From a virus, in IMG/VR virus record IMGVR_UViG_3300030041_000009, positions 124,001-188,000 of that record: a stretch of 64,000 nt of DNA; one strand, written 5' to 3'. Each line of letters opens with the position of its first letter. Within the stretch, counting starts at the first letter, position 1. Under the pieces are notes generated by a model. The model had not been told where the DNA came from, made no database searches, and was given only the letters and a program-made list of their open reading frames with translations. Positions 1 to 9,386 of the stretch are shown in pieces. The position numbers and the translations under genes were made by a program.

Positions 1-2
1 AT

Positions 3-137
3 TTTTATTATTATTATTTATTTGATGATGATGATAATTTAATATTATTTTGTGGTGAAGAAGATTTATATGAATATTTTTATACTAAACAAGAAGAAAG
101 AAAAAGAAAATTAGATAAAATAGAAAATTATGAATAA
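3..137 (+). CDS. 3' part of a small YTKQEER-tail family protein (cut by window edge)
   Basis: An open frame runs in from the left edge and stops with TAA at 135-137. The visible C-terminus reads YEYFYTKQEERKRKLDKI and matches the conserved tail of the next six genes, so this is another member of that tandem family. The next gene starts 8 nt before this one stops. The function is unknown. Confidence 0.75.
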   Translation, partial: FYYYYLFDDDDNLILFCGEEDLYEYFYTKQEERKRKLDKIENYE

Positions 138-396
138 TTTTAATGATGGTGATAAAATATTATGTAAAAAGGATTTAACTTATTATGGTAACCATATTAT
201 AGAAGGTGATTATTATATTTTTCATGATAATATGTTTAGTGGTATTTTTAATGATTTTTACTGCTGTTATATAAGTGAATCTAATAATATATTTTCATAT
301 TATTTAACTGAACATGATTTAGTTGGTCATTTTTTTATGAAAAATGAGATTAGAAAATTAAAATTAGAAAAACTTTATGAAGAAACAGAATATTAA
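130..396 (+). CDS. Small YTKQEER-tail family protein
   Basis: This 88-residue protein belongs to a tandem paralog array. It starts NFNDGDKILCKKDL, has a variable Tyr-rich middle with a YYIFHDN strand, and ends in a basic helix (IRKLKLEKLYEETEY). The GDKILCKK stretch followed by beta-rich sequence suggests a small SH3-like barrel, which is inference. Its 3' end overlaps the next gene by 20 nt in another frame. No known family or function was recognised. Confidence 0.8.
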   Translation: MNNFNDGDKILCKKDLTYYGNHIIEGDYYIFHDNMFSGIFNDFYCCYISESNNIFSYYLTEHDLVGHFFMKNEIRKLKLEKLYEETEY

Positions 397-628
397 TGTA
401 GGAGATAGATTATTATGTAAAGAGGAGATTGATAAAATATTTATTAAAGATAAATATTATTATGTAGATGATATTAAAAATTTTTCAACTGATTATAGTG
501 AATATTTTTATGATTTAAGATCAGAATTCAATACAATATTACCATTTTTTAGTGAATCATATTTACATCAGTATTTTTATACTAAACAAGAAGAAAGAAA
601 AATCAAATTAGAAAAACTTTATGAATAA
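377..628 (+). CDS. Small YTKQEER-tail family protein
   Basis: This 83-residue member of the array has NVGDRLLCKEE at the N-terminus, KYYYVDDI in the core, and the tail FYTKQEERKIKLEKLYE. The start codon lies inside the last 20 nt of the preceding gene. That overlap is repeated at several junctions of the array and supports this start. The function is unknown. Confidence 0.8.
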   Translation: MKKQNINVGDRLLCKEEIDKIFIKDKYYYVDDIKNFSTDYSEYFYDLRSEFNTILPFFSESYLHQYFYTKQEERKIKLEKLYE

Positions 629-887
629 TTTTAATGAAGGTGATAAAATATTATGTAAAAAAGATTTAATAGCTAATTATAGTACACATTTTATAGAATG
701 TAAATATTATATTTATCATAAAATTCTGAATGATTCATTTAAAGGTTTTGCCTGCTGTATATTTAATGAATCTAATGGAATATATCCATATTTTTTAAAT
801 AAAAATGAATTACTAAATCATTTTTATACTAAACAAGAAGAGAGAAAAATTAAATTAGAAAAACTTTATGAAGAATCAGAATCTTAA
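621..887 (+). CDS. Small YTKQEER-tail family protein
   Basis: This 88-residue array member is closest to the gene at 130: both begin MNNFN.GDKILCKKDL and share a CC.FNESN.I.PY segment. The tail is FYTKQEERKIKLEKLYEESES. It overlaps the upstream gene by 8 nt and the downstream gene by 20 nt. The function is unknown. Confidence 0.8.
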   Translation: MNNFNEGDKILCKKDLIANYSTHFIECKYYIYHKILNDSFKGFACCIFNESNGIYPYFLNKNELLNHFYTKQEERKIKLEKLYEESES

Positions 888-1140
888 TGTAGGTGATAAG
901 TTATTGTGTAAAAAAAATTTAAATGAATTATATGCAAGTTTTAATAAAAATAAATATTATATTGTTTATGATATTAAATTATTTGACAATAATACTGATT
1001 ATTGTTATTATATAGAATTTGATAAAAAAAAATATTATTCTTTTAGATATAGCGTTAGATTTTTTTATGAACATTTTTATACTAAACAAGAGGAGAGAAA
1101 AATAAAATTAGAAAAACTTTATGAAGAAACAGGATATTAA
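868..1140 (+). CDS. Small YTKQEER-tail family protein
   Basis: This 90-residue array member has an NVGDKLLCKKNL start, a NKNKYYIVYDI strand, a Tyr-rich middle and an FYTKQEERKIKLEKLYE tail. It overlaps both neighbours by 20 nt. The ends are nearly identical to those of its neighbours while the middle differs, the pattern expected for seam-mediated duplication and exchange. Confidence 0.8.
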   Translation: MKNQNLNVGDKLLCKKNLNELYASFNKNKYYIVYDIKLFDNNTDYCYYIEFDKKKYYSFRYSVRFFYEHFYTKQEERKIKLEKLYEETGY

Positions 1141-1387
1141 TGATGAAGATAAATTATTATGTAAAAAAAATCTTCTAGTTGGAGCAAATAAATATTTATA
1201 TGTTGATAATTATTATATTGTTATGGTAGTATACGGTCCTTATGAATATTGTTATTATTTTAATGATGAAAATGATAGAATATTACCATTTTCATTTAGC
1301 ATAAAAGAGATGTCTGAACATTTTTATACTAAACAAGAAGAAAGAAAAATTAAATTAGAAAAAATTTATGAAGAATCAGAATCTTAA
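1121..1387 (+). CDS. Small YTKQEER-tail family protein
   Basis: This 88-residue array member begins with a slightly diverged NDEDKLLCKKNL. It has a DNYYIVMVVYG core and the tail FYTKQEERKIKLEKIYEESES. It overlaps both neighbours by 20 nt. No function can be assigned. Confidence 0.8.
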   Translation: MKKQDINDEDKLLCKKNLLVGANKYLYVDNYYIVMVVYGPYEYCYYFNDENDRILPFSFSIKEMSEHFYTKQEERKIKLEKIYEESES

Positions 1388-1631
1388 TGTAGGAGATAAG
1401 TTATTATGTAAAAAAGATTTAACAACATCATATTCAATATATCATAAAGATAGATATTATATTGTTCATTTTATTATTAATTATGATGATGATTATCAGT
1501 ATTTGATATCTGATGATAAAAATGCTTATTCATCTTTTAAACGTGATGAAGAATATTTATATACTTATTTTTATAGAAAAAATGAGATTAGAAAAATTAA
1601 ATTGAAAAAATTGAATAATATTTTTAATTAA
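1368..1631 (+). CDS. Last gene of the YTKQEER-tail array
   Basis: This 87-residue final member has NVGDKLLCKKDL, RYYIVHFI and a decayed tail YFYRKNEIRKIKLKKLNNIFN. The stop is followed by a gap containing the promoter of the CRISPR-Cas operon, so the array ends here. The function is unknown. Confidence 0.8.
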   Translation: MKNQNLNVGDKLLCKKDLTTSYSIYHKDRYYIVHFIINYDDDYQYLISDDKNAYSSFKRDEEYLYTYFYRKNEIRKIKLKKLNNIFN

Positions 1632-1656
1632 ATTAGGTTATACCAAATATTTACTT

Positions 1657-1664
1657 TACTTTTG
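1657..1664 (+). promoter_or_regulatory. Bacteroidota-type -7 box of the cas operon
   Basis: TACTTTTG fits the TAnnTTTG consensus and lies 33 nt before the first cas gene. No clear upstream TTTG box is visible, so the assignment is moderate. Confidence 0.5.
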
Positions 1665-1696
1665 TACTTTATAAAAACAATTTAAAATTATTTAAT

Positions 1697-2770
1697 ATGA
1701 AAAAAGTAAAGAACATTTTATTTAAAATGGAATTAGAAGGTAATGGTGTTGTTAACTGTGATAGTAATGGACAAAAATGGATATGGAATGAAATTAGTGG
1801 TGGAAAGTATGAAACTGATAATAATTTAATATTTGCAAAAAAAAATATATATCAGAAAAGTAATGGTGAATATGATTATAAAATAAAAATTTCTAGTAAT
1901 TGTTTAAGACATAATATTTTTATTGATGATATTCCATTTCAATCTCCAAATATATTGCATAATAATTATTTACTTGTGTCAATGTTGGCTTCTCCTGCAA
2001 TTATAAATAGAGGTCATTTATTTGCATTGAATGAAGATGAGATTGATAAAACAATTAGAAGAAAAAGTGTTTTATGTATAATTGACGCTGAACAAACAAA
2101 TAATTGTAAATCAAAAATAGAACTTATGACAGTTAGTGGTGAAAAAATAAGTGATACTTCATTATTTAACAAAGAAACTGTAGGAGATATAACATATGAG
2201 ACTGATGGTAATATTGATTTAATGCAAATGCAATTTATTAGTTGTTCTAAAAATTTAGATCGATTAGCATTCAATCCAGATTTATTTCCTTTATATTCAG
2301 AATTATTGAAAAAAAGATTACCATCATTTAATTCGGAATTAAAATATTATAGGATTACAAATAGTGTTGTTGAATTACCAGAATATGGTTTTTTATTATC
2401 CAATACAGATGTTGTTGAACTAACAAAAAATCTATTATATAAAATGCTAAAAATGAATATTTATAAATCTGGATCTAGTGTTGTTACGTCTAAACTTAAA
2501 ATTAAATTAGTATATGACGTATTTAATGATAAAAAAAATAATTCTGATGGATGGATTGAATTAACAAAAGATGTTATAGATAATTTAAATTTTGAAAATG
2601 AAAATTTTTATACTGAATATGATTTTGAAAATGCAAAAACTTTAGATATAGAATTGTCAGATAAGAGATCTATTATAATTAAAAAAAGAATAGATGCTAA
2701 ATTGAAAGCTAAAGATGATAAAAAAGAAAAAAAAGAAGCTAAATTAAAATCTCAAAAAGAAGCTAAATAA
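1697..2770 (+). CDS. cas7: Cas7-like CRISPR backbone protein
   Basis: This 357-residue protein is the first gene of the CRISPR locus. Seen: a KISSNCLRHNIF segment around residues 75-86, resembling the SSN.[IL]R motif of Cas7-group RAMP proteins; a LASPAIINRGHLFA stretch; and a Lys-rich charged tail from about residue 330. Cas7 proteins polymerise along the crRNA to form the backbone of class 1 effectors. Position supports the role: it heads a set followed by Cas5-like and Cas6 genes. The motif recalls the Cas7 of large-subunit-less type I variants or type IV Csf2, so the subtype is uncertain. Confidence 0.6.
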   Translation: MKKVKNILFKMELEGNGVVNCDSNGQKWIWNEISGGKYETDNNLIFAKKNIYQKSNGEYDYKIKISSNCLRHNIFIDDIPFQSPNILHNNYLLVSMLASPAIINRGHLFALNEDEIDKTIRRKSVLCIIDAEQTNNCKSKIELMTVSGEKISDTSLFNKETVGDITYETDGNIDLMQMQFISCSKNLDRLAFNPDLFPLYSELLKKRLPSFNSELKYYRITNSVVELPEYGFLLSNTDVVELTKNLLYKMLKMNIYKSGSSVVTSKLKIKLVYDVFNDKKNNSDGWIELTKDVIDNLNFENENFYTEYDFENAKTLDIELSDKRSIIIKKRIDAKLKAKDDKKEKKEAKLKSQKEAK

Positions 2771-2780
2771 TTCTAATAAT

Positions 2781-3680
2781 ATGGAATATTTTTTAAAATT
2801 GTCATTTAAAGATGCTGGATTTTTTGAAAAAGCAACTAATAATCAAAAACCTAGTATAAGTGTTCATCAAATAAGTAACATGCTGCATGTTTTAATGGGT
2901 GAACGTCCAAGTCCAACATATAGAGATACATTAATTAAACCTATATCAGATATATTTAATATAGCTAATTTAGCTTATATAAAAATAGATACAACAAGAT
3001 TTTTAAATAAATCTAGTGGTAAAATGTGTTATATGAATGAGTTTATACAAACAAATAAATTTGCTTATGATAGCTATAGAGATAAAAAAAGAAGTTTTAT
3101 TTATTGGGAAAATCTAGAATGTTATTTAACTACTGATCTATTTATAGAAATGATTAATTTATTTAATAATATATTAGGTTATGATGTTAAATCAAAACCT
3201 GCAATGTATATAATAAAAGAGATTATTACATATTATAGTAGTTCTAAATTAGTTATAGATATTAATAATGAAATAAAAAATAATAGCAAAATAAAATTTG
3301 CAAATTTCATTAAACAATATAATGATAATTCTGATTTTACAATTTTTTGTAAAAAATTAGTTAAAAATAATAAAACTCCAATTGCAAATCTTCTTATTGG
3401 TATTGTAAATCAATCAGCAATAACAATTGGTCAAAATCCAAAAACTACATTAACAAATATTAGAGGAATTGATAATATTACAAAAATTAGTGGTTCTATA
3501 ATAATTCCTTTAACATCAGAATATGTTGACAAAATTAAAAATTCAAAAGGTTGTGCAACGTTATTAGATGGAGGATTTGTTTGGATAGAAGATTTGATAA
3601 ATGAAGATGAAATGATTGAAAATGATTTAGATAGTTATATTAATATTAATAAATTAGAAGAATATGAGAATAAAAATTGA
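2781..3680 (+). CDS. cas5: Cas5-like CRISPR effector subunit
   Basis: This 299-residue protein starts 10 nt after the Cas7-like gene. The N-terminus (LSFKDAGFF, then PSISVHQISNMLHVLMG around residues 24-40) matches the usual Cas5 pattern, a first RAMP strand followed by a helix that begins after a Ser/Pro segment. Cas5 caps the crRNA 5' handle. In systems lacking Cas8 it may also help read the PAM; that is inference here. A divergent small Cas8 cannot be excluded. It overlaps the next gene by 17 nt. Confidence 0.5.
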   Translation: MEYFLKLSFKDAGFFEKATNNQKPSISVHQISNMLHVLMGERPSPTYRDTLIKPISDIFNIANLAYIKIDTTRFLNKSSGKMCYMNEFIQTNKFAYDSYRDKKRSFIYWENLECYLTTDLFIEMINLFNNILGYDVKSKPAMYIIKEIITYYSSSKLVIDINNEIKNNSKIKFANFIKQYNDNSDFTIFCKKLVKNNKTPIANLLIGIVNQSAITIGQNPKTTLTNIRGIDNITKISGSIIIPLTSEYVDKIKNSKGCATLLDGGFVWIEDLINEDEMIENDLDSYININKLEEYENKN

Positions 3681-4368
3681 ATTTACAGAAAATAAAACAT
3701 TGGTACCGATTAAGAATCAATCATATATTAATTATTATATACACAAATGTCTTGGAGTTAATAATAAATATCATGATTCTAAAAATGATTACTCTATATC
3801 ATCTTTATATGGTGGAAACCTAACTGAAGATAAGTTACATTTATCATTTAAGAATGGAGGAATTATTGTAGTAACTTCAAAAAATGAAGAATTTTTGAAT
3901 GATTTAATAAGTGGAGTGATGTCTAATCAAGATTTAAATTGGGGAATGAAATTTAATAAAATTAATTTTATCTTTGAAAAATTTATAAATGGATGGAATC
4001 ATTTCGCAACATTATCTCCATTTATTATTAGAAAGCATATTAATAAAAAGAAATATACTTATTCAACTTTAAATGATTCTGATTTCGTATATATTGTAAA
4101 AAACCATATTATAAAAAAATTGAGTAAAATTTATAACGGTATTAATTTAAAAGATTTTGATGTTAAAATAATAAATCATCCTTCACATAAAGTAAAGAAA
4201 ATAATGGTTAAAAATGTCAAAAATGAAGCTAATCAATGTCACATTAGTATATTTTGTTCATCTGATGTGGCAGAAAAAATTTATAATTTAGGTATAGGAC
4301 AATCAACTGGTTCTGGATTTGGTACAATTTATAAAACAGAAAATAAAGATAAATATAAATTAGTATGA
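3664..4368 (+). CDS. cas6: Cas6 pre-crRNA endoribonuclease
   Basis: This 234-residue protein has the C-terminal Gly-rich loop GIGQSTGSGFGTIY (about residues 211-224), the hallmark of Cas6 RAMP nucleases. The length is typical. Cas6 cuts within the CRISPR repeat and leaves the 8-nt 5' handle, predicted here to be GTCTCAAC. It lies directly upstream of the array and is translationally coupled to the Cas5-like gene by overlap. I did not assign a catalytic His with confidence. Confidence 0.85.
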   Translation: MRIKIEFTENKTLVPIKNQSYINYYIHKCLGVNNKYHDSKNDYSISSLYGGNLTEDKLHLSFKNGGIIVVTSKNEEFLNDLISGVMSNQDLNWGMKFNKINFIFEKFINGWNHFATLSPFIIRKHINKKKYTYSTLNDSDFVYIVKNHIIKKLSKIYNGINLKDFDVKIINHPSHKVKKIMVKNVKNEANQCHISIFCSSDVAEKIYNLGIGQSTGSGFGTIYKTENKDKYKLV

Positions 4369-4469
4369 TAAAAATGAATAAATATAATGATATACGTATA
4401 TTAATAACTCATTTTTATTTATTAATATATACTATAAATAACTCAATATCAATTAATTATAAATATCCT
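4369..4469 (+). promoter_or_regulatory. CRISPR leader
   Basis: This AT-rich 101-bp stretch separates Cas6 from the first repeat. It contains AATAACTCA twice. Repeats are perfect on this side and degenerate at the far side, which places the leader here. No TAnnTTTG box is obvious. Confidence 0.55.
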
Positions 4470-6877
4470 GATATTATTTATATAAATCCGTAAGGGAGTC
4501 TCAACCAATGAATTGATGTCTATCCTGTTCTGCTAGATATTATTTATATAAATCCGTAAGGGAGTCTCAACTCTAGCTGTTCAATCTCTTTAAATAGATT
4601 TGATATTATTTATATAAATCCGTAAGGGAGTCTCAACATAGTGCAATTACTTATTCTAACATAACAGGATATTATTTATATAAATCCGTAAGGGAGTCTC
4701 AACAAATAAAATGATTGACTTTCAATTATATCAGATATTATTTATATAAATCCGTAAGGGAGTCTCAACATATGTTATATATATGTATTTAATTTGTCGA
4801 TATTATTTATATAAATCCGTAAGGGAGTCTCAACGAGCGTCAGTCAATGTTGAATTCGCTTTTGATATTATTTATATAAATCCGTAAGGGAGTCTCAACA
4901 CATATTGCTTATTTACATTAAATACGCTAGATATTATTTATATAAATCCGTAAGGGAGTCTCAACTATAGTCAATTAAGAAAAGAGTTAATCGGTGATAT
5001 TATTTATATAAATCCGTAAGGGAGTCTCAACACATATTGCTTATTAGAATCAAATACGCTAGATATTATTTATATAAATCCGTAAGGGAGTCTCAACATA
5101 TTTCTACAAATCATTCAAAGAAGAAATGATATTATTTATATAAATCCGTAAGGGAGTCTCAACAAGTGTAGCCAGAAAAAATGGGAAAAGTGCGATATTA
5201 TTTATATAAATCCGTAAGGGAGTCTCAACGAACCCTATTAATGACATTTTTAGTGCAATGATATTATTTATATAAATCCGTAAGGGAGTCTCAACAAAGC
5301 AGAGCAGGAAAAGAAGTGATTATATGATATTATTTATATAAATCCGTAAGGGAGTCTCAACAGTTGATGAAAAAAATAGGGAGGTTATAGGATATTATTT
5401 ATATAAATCCGTAAGGGAGTCTCAACAATGAATTAAAGGCAACCGAAGTTCTTGATGATATTATTTATATAAATCCGTAAGGGAGTCTCAACGAATTACT
5501 ACGTAAAACAAAAAGTGATTCAGATATTATTTATATAAATCCGTAAGGGAGTCTCAACTTATCATATTTAATAAATATAGTAATATAAGATATTATTTAT
5601 ATAAATCCGTAAGGGAGTCTCAACAAAGGAAGTGATATTATTTCAAATACAAAAGATATTATTTATATAAATCCGTAAGGGAGTCTCAACGAAGGTGGTG
5701 CCAGCACATCTATTAATAAGATATTATTTATATAAATCCGTAAGGGAGTCTTAACAAGGTATCAATTCTTTTTCTTAATTGGTAAGATATTATTTATATA
5801 AATCCGTAAGGGAGTCTCAACCCTGATTTTCTTGTAAAGATTTTCAAATAAGATATTATTTATATAAATCCGTAAGGGAGTCTCAACGGTGATTATACAG
5901 ATTTAGAATTAGAATTAGATATTATTTATATAAATCCGTAAGGGAGTCTCAACAGAGAAACAGTTTTAGTTTTAGGTACAACAGATATTATTTATATAAA
6001 TCCGTAAGGGAGTCTCAACATTGATTGATATTCAGTTATAAAATAATTTGATATTATTTATATAAATCCGTAAGGGAGTCTCAACGGTGTAACTCCAATT
6101 TTCACAGATGATTTTGATATTATTTATATAAATCCGTAAGGGAATCTCAACTTCTTACCAGTTGAATATTCAGAGTATTTAGATATTATTTATATAAATC
6201 CGTAAGGGAATCTCAACTATAGAAAAGGAGGGAAGACACTTGTTAAAGATATTATTTATATAAATCCGTAATGGAGTCTCAACAATGAATTACAACGGTG
6301 AATTCTGTATGCAGATATTATTTATATAAATCCGTAAAGGAGTCTTAACAGTTTATGATTTGCAGCATATTCAGATAATGATATTATTTATATAAATCCG
6401 TAAGGGAGTCTCAACAAATCAAATGATCATTTAGATGACAGTTTAGATATTATTTATATAAATCCGTAATGGAGTCTCAACATATATAGAAGAAAAACAA
6501 ATGACAAATATTGATATTATTTATATAAATCTGTAAGGGAGTCTCAACAATAAATCTCTTTCTATTGTTTCTATAGTTGATATTATTTATATAAATCCGT
6601 AAGGGAGTCTCAACTAAAGAAGAAAAAATAATTCTGAATGATAAGATATTATTTATATAAATCCGTAAGGGAATCTCAACTTCTCTTTCTATTTTTGAAA
6701 AAAATGATAAGATATTATTTATATAAATCCGTAAGGGAGTCTCAACATGATTTAGAATTTATTACATTAAGTGAAGATATTATTTATATAAATCCGTAAG
6801 GGAGTCTCAACGACGAACAAGGTCGCACAGAAGTCGAATTCGATATTATTTATATAAATCCGTAAGGGAATCTCAAC
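4470..6877 (+). CRISPR. CRISPR array, 37 repeats of 36 bp and 36 spacers
   Basis: The repeat begins GATATTATTTATATAAAT and ends GGGAGTCTCAAC. Spacers are 29-31 bp and all look different except for one near-duplicate pair (4900-4929 and 5033-5062). Variant repeats cluster at the distal end: GGGAATC from 6116, 6182, 6645 and 6842; AATGGAG from 6248 and 6446; AAAGGAGTCTTAAC from 6314; ATCTGTAAG from 6513. Leader-end repeats are uniform, consistent with acquisition at the left end. Confidence 0.98.
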
Positions 6878-6906
6878 AAAATAGTGACACTATTTAAATA
6901 TGTGTT

Positions 6907-6930
6907 TATTATATTTATATAAATCAGTAA
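6907..6930 (+). repeat. Decayed terminal CRISPR repeat
   Basis: About 30 bp after the last good repeat, TATTATATTTATATAAAT followed by CAGTAA resembles the first 24 bases of the CRISPR repeat. The intervening 29 bp would be a fossil spacer. This fits an old, degenerating trailer end. Confidence 0.65.
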
Positions 6931-6996
6931 TTAAATTTATGATTTATATTATAAATAATTAAAAAATTATTTTTATTCACAATTAAAATAAAAAAT

Positions 6997-9294
6997 ATGA
7001 AATTAGAAGAAATTGTATCAAATAGTAGTGGAATATCATTAATAACTCATTCAAAAGCAGTTAAAAAAATAGGAATGATGTTATCAAAAAAGTTATCATT
7101 AAATGAAGACCTTGAAAAACAAATTTCAATAGCTTGTTTATTGCATGATTTAGGTAAATGTAATTTAGATTTTCAAAATTATATAAAATCAAAAAGTAAA
7201 ACAATTTCTTTTATTAATTCTCCAATATTTCATCATGAAATAAGTTGGGCATTTGTGTCATGTATTTTAAATAATGATGAATATAGATATTCTTTAGATT
7301 CAATATATTGGCATCATTCTAAACCAAAAATAAATTATATAAGTAATGATAATATATCATTAATTTTAAGTGATATGTGTGATGATGATAAAAAAAATAT
7401 TTTATCAATGTATAATTTTTTAATGAATGAAAATATATTATTTGAAGATATAAATTTTGAAAAATCTATCAATACTCCATTATATTATTTAAATGAACCA
7501 AATAGTTTAACAAATTCTAAAAATTCATTAGTAAGATCTTGTGTTATAACTGCTGATAGACTTGTATCAGCATCAGATCAAGAAAAAATATTGTATGATG
7601 ATGATTATTGTGAAGAATTAATAAACAATTTATCATATAAAGATACTAAAGTATATAGCAAACCTATTAATTATGATTCTATTCGTTTTGATTCTCAAGT
7701 TGATTACGCAAATCAATCATTAAATAATCGAACTACAATAATGAAAGCCCCAGCCGGTTTTGGTAAAACATTATTGGGGTTATTATGGTCATTAAAATCT
7801 AATAAAAAATTAATATGGGTATGCCCTAGAAATATTATTGCTGAAAATGTATATAATTCTGTTTTACAAGAATTAAAAAATATATCAGTTGAATTATCAG
7901 TTGAGTTATATTTAACAGGTAATAGACAGAAAACAAATAATGAAAACACTAAAGAATTTACATCTGATATTATAATAACTAATATAGATAATTATTTATC
8001 TCCTAATGTGAATAATTCTATTAGAAATAGATTATTTGTTATTAATTATTGTGATGTGATTTTTGATGAATATCATGAATTAATTAAAGATGATGCACTA
8101 TTTGCATGTTTTATTAATATCATGAAATCTAGACATATGTTAACAAATAGTCACACATTATTATTAAGTGCTACACAAACTATAATGGAATATTTATGGG
8201 ATGGAACAAATATAGATAAAAAAACTAAAATTTTACCAAATAAAAATTCTCATTATACATCTGCACATAATGGTAAATATTTGATTAATTATATTGATGA
8301 TATTGATACAATAACTAATGAAAAAGATTCAGTTGTTATTATGAATTCTATTTCAAATTCTCAAAGATTATATTGTTATAAAAAAGGCGATATTTTAATA
8401 CATAGTAGATATATAGATTCTGATAAAGAAAAAATAATGAATAAAATTATTCATTTATATGGCAAAGAAAATAAAAATATTTTGAATAAAGATAGTATTA
8501 TATCAGCACCTATTTTACAAGCATCTATGGATATATCATTTTTAAATTTAACAGATAGTGTGATGTCTCCAGAAACTACTTTACAAAGAATAGGTCGATG
8601 TGATAGGTGGGGACATTTTTATTATAAAAAAAATAAAACTCCAAAAATAAATTTATTTTTTAATGAAAATAAAAGTGAATTTAGAAACTCAGAAAACACT
8701 AGTATATCAAATCAATATGATTTAGAATTAAATAAATTATGGATTTCATTTATTAAAAAACATATTATTAACGGAAATTTATATTCAATAAATGAATTAT
8801 ATGAATATTATAATATGTTTAATAATGAAAATAATGAAAATTTAAAAAAGTTTATCACATCTAAACTAAAAACAAGTTTATTAAATTTATGTAAAATTGA
8901 ACCGTATAAGATGATGGAGAAATCTAAAAACAATACAATTAAAAATAATAATACTAAATTAAGAAGTGGAGGAGATATATATTGTATATATAAATATGCA
9001 AAAAAAAGACAAATGACGGACTCATTTAGTGTAGATTTTAATCGAGATATTAAAAAATCTGAACCAATAACAGGTTTAGATAGTAAAATTAAGAGAATAA
9101 TAAAGAATATTATAAAAATTAAGGATGATAGATTTTTTTATAATAAATATTCGTTATTTAAAAATAATCAATATACTTTACCTATACTTAAAGATTATGC
9201 CAGGAAAAAAGAAACCCCATATATTGCATTTGATAAAGTTTATTGTGAAAAATTAGGATTAGTAAAAAATGATATTTACGATAATTTAATATAA
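6997..9294 (+). CDS. cas3: Cas3 HD nuclease-helicase
   Basis: This 765-residue protein has an N-terminal HD domain: H18, the LLHDLGK motif at 48-54, HHE near 84 and WHH near 108. A SF2 helicase follows, with Walker A APAGFGKT (about 251-258), motif II DEYH (about 356), motif III LSATQT (about 390) and motif VI QRIGRCDR (about 530). Cas3 unwinds and degrades the DNA strand exposed by Cascade, so this makes the system DNA-targeting. It lies directly downstream of the array on the same strand. The nuclease and ATPase residues look intact. Confidence 0.92.
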   Translation: MKLEEIVSNSSGISLITHSKAVKKIGMMLSKKLSLNEDLEKQISIACLLHDLGKCNLDFQNYIKSKSKTISFINSPIFHHEISWAFVSCILNNDEYRYSLDSIYWHHSKPKINYISNDNISLILSDMCDDDKKNILSMYNFLMNENILFEDINFEKSINTPLYYLNEPNSLTNSKNSLVRSCVITADRLVSASDQEKILYDDDYCEELINNLSYKDTKVYSKPINYDSIRFDSQVDYANQSLNNRTTIMKAPAGFGKTLLGLLWSLKSNKKLIWVCPRNIIAENVYNSVLQELKNISVELSVELYLTGNRQKTNNENTKEFTSDIIITNIDNYLSPNVNNSIRNRLFVINYCDVIFDEYHELIKDDALFACFINIMKSRHMLTNSHTLLLSATQTIMEYLWDGTNIDKKTKILPNKNSHYTSAHNGKYLINYIDDIDTITNEKDSVVIMNSISNSQRLYCYKKGDILIHSRYIDSDKEKIMNKIIHLYGKENKNILNKDSIISAPILQASMDISFLNLTDSVMSPETTLQRIGRCDRWGHFYYKKNKTPKINLFFNENKSEFRNSENTSISNQYDLELNKLWISFIKKHIINGNLYSINELYEYYNMFNNENNENLKKFITSKLKTSLLNLCKIEPYKMMEKSKNNTIKNNNTKLRSGGDIYCIYKYAKKRQMTDSFSVDFNRDIKKSEPITGLDSKIKRIIKNIIKIKDDRFFYNKYSLFKNNQYTLPILKDYARKKETPYIAFDKVYCEKLGLVKNDIYDNLI

Positions 9295-9303
9295 TTAAAT
9301 TTT

Positions 9304-9335
9304 AAAAAAGAAGGTTAAAAATACTTTCTTTTTTT
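9304..9335 (+). terminator. Rho-independent terminator after cas3
   Basis: An A6GAAGG arm pairs imperfectly with CTTTCTTTTTTT and ends in a T run, 10 nt after the cas3 stop codon. Confidence 0.6.
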
Positions 9336-9356
9336 GTTTGTTTCAAATATTATCCT

Positions 9357-9364
9357 TATATTTG
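9357..9364 (+). promoter_or_regulatory. Bacteroidota-type promoter for the SF2 helicase gene
   Basis: TATATTTG matches TAnnTTTG and is 23 nt before the ATG at 9387. TTTG motifs near 9334-9342 could serve as the upstream box. Confidence 0.6.
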
Positions 9365-9386
9365 TCTGTAATTAAAATATATAACC

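Noticed and set aside
4470-6877. Self-targeting spacers matching this window
   Set aside because: By eye none of the 36 spacers matches any gene in the window; a computed search was not possible.
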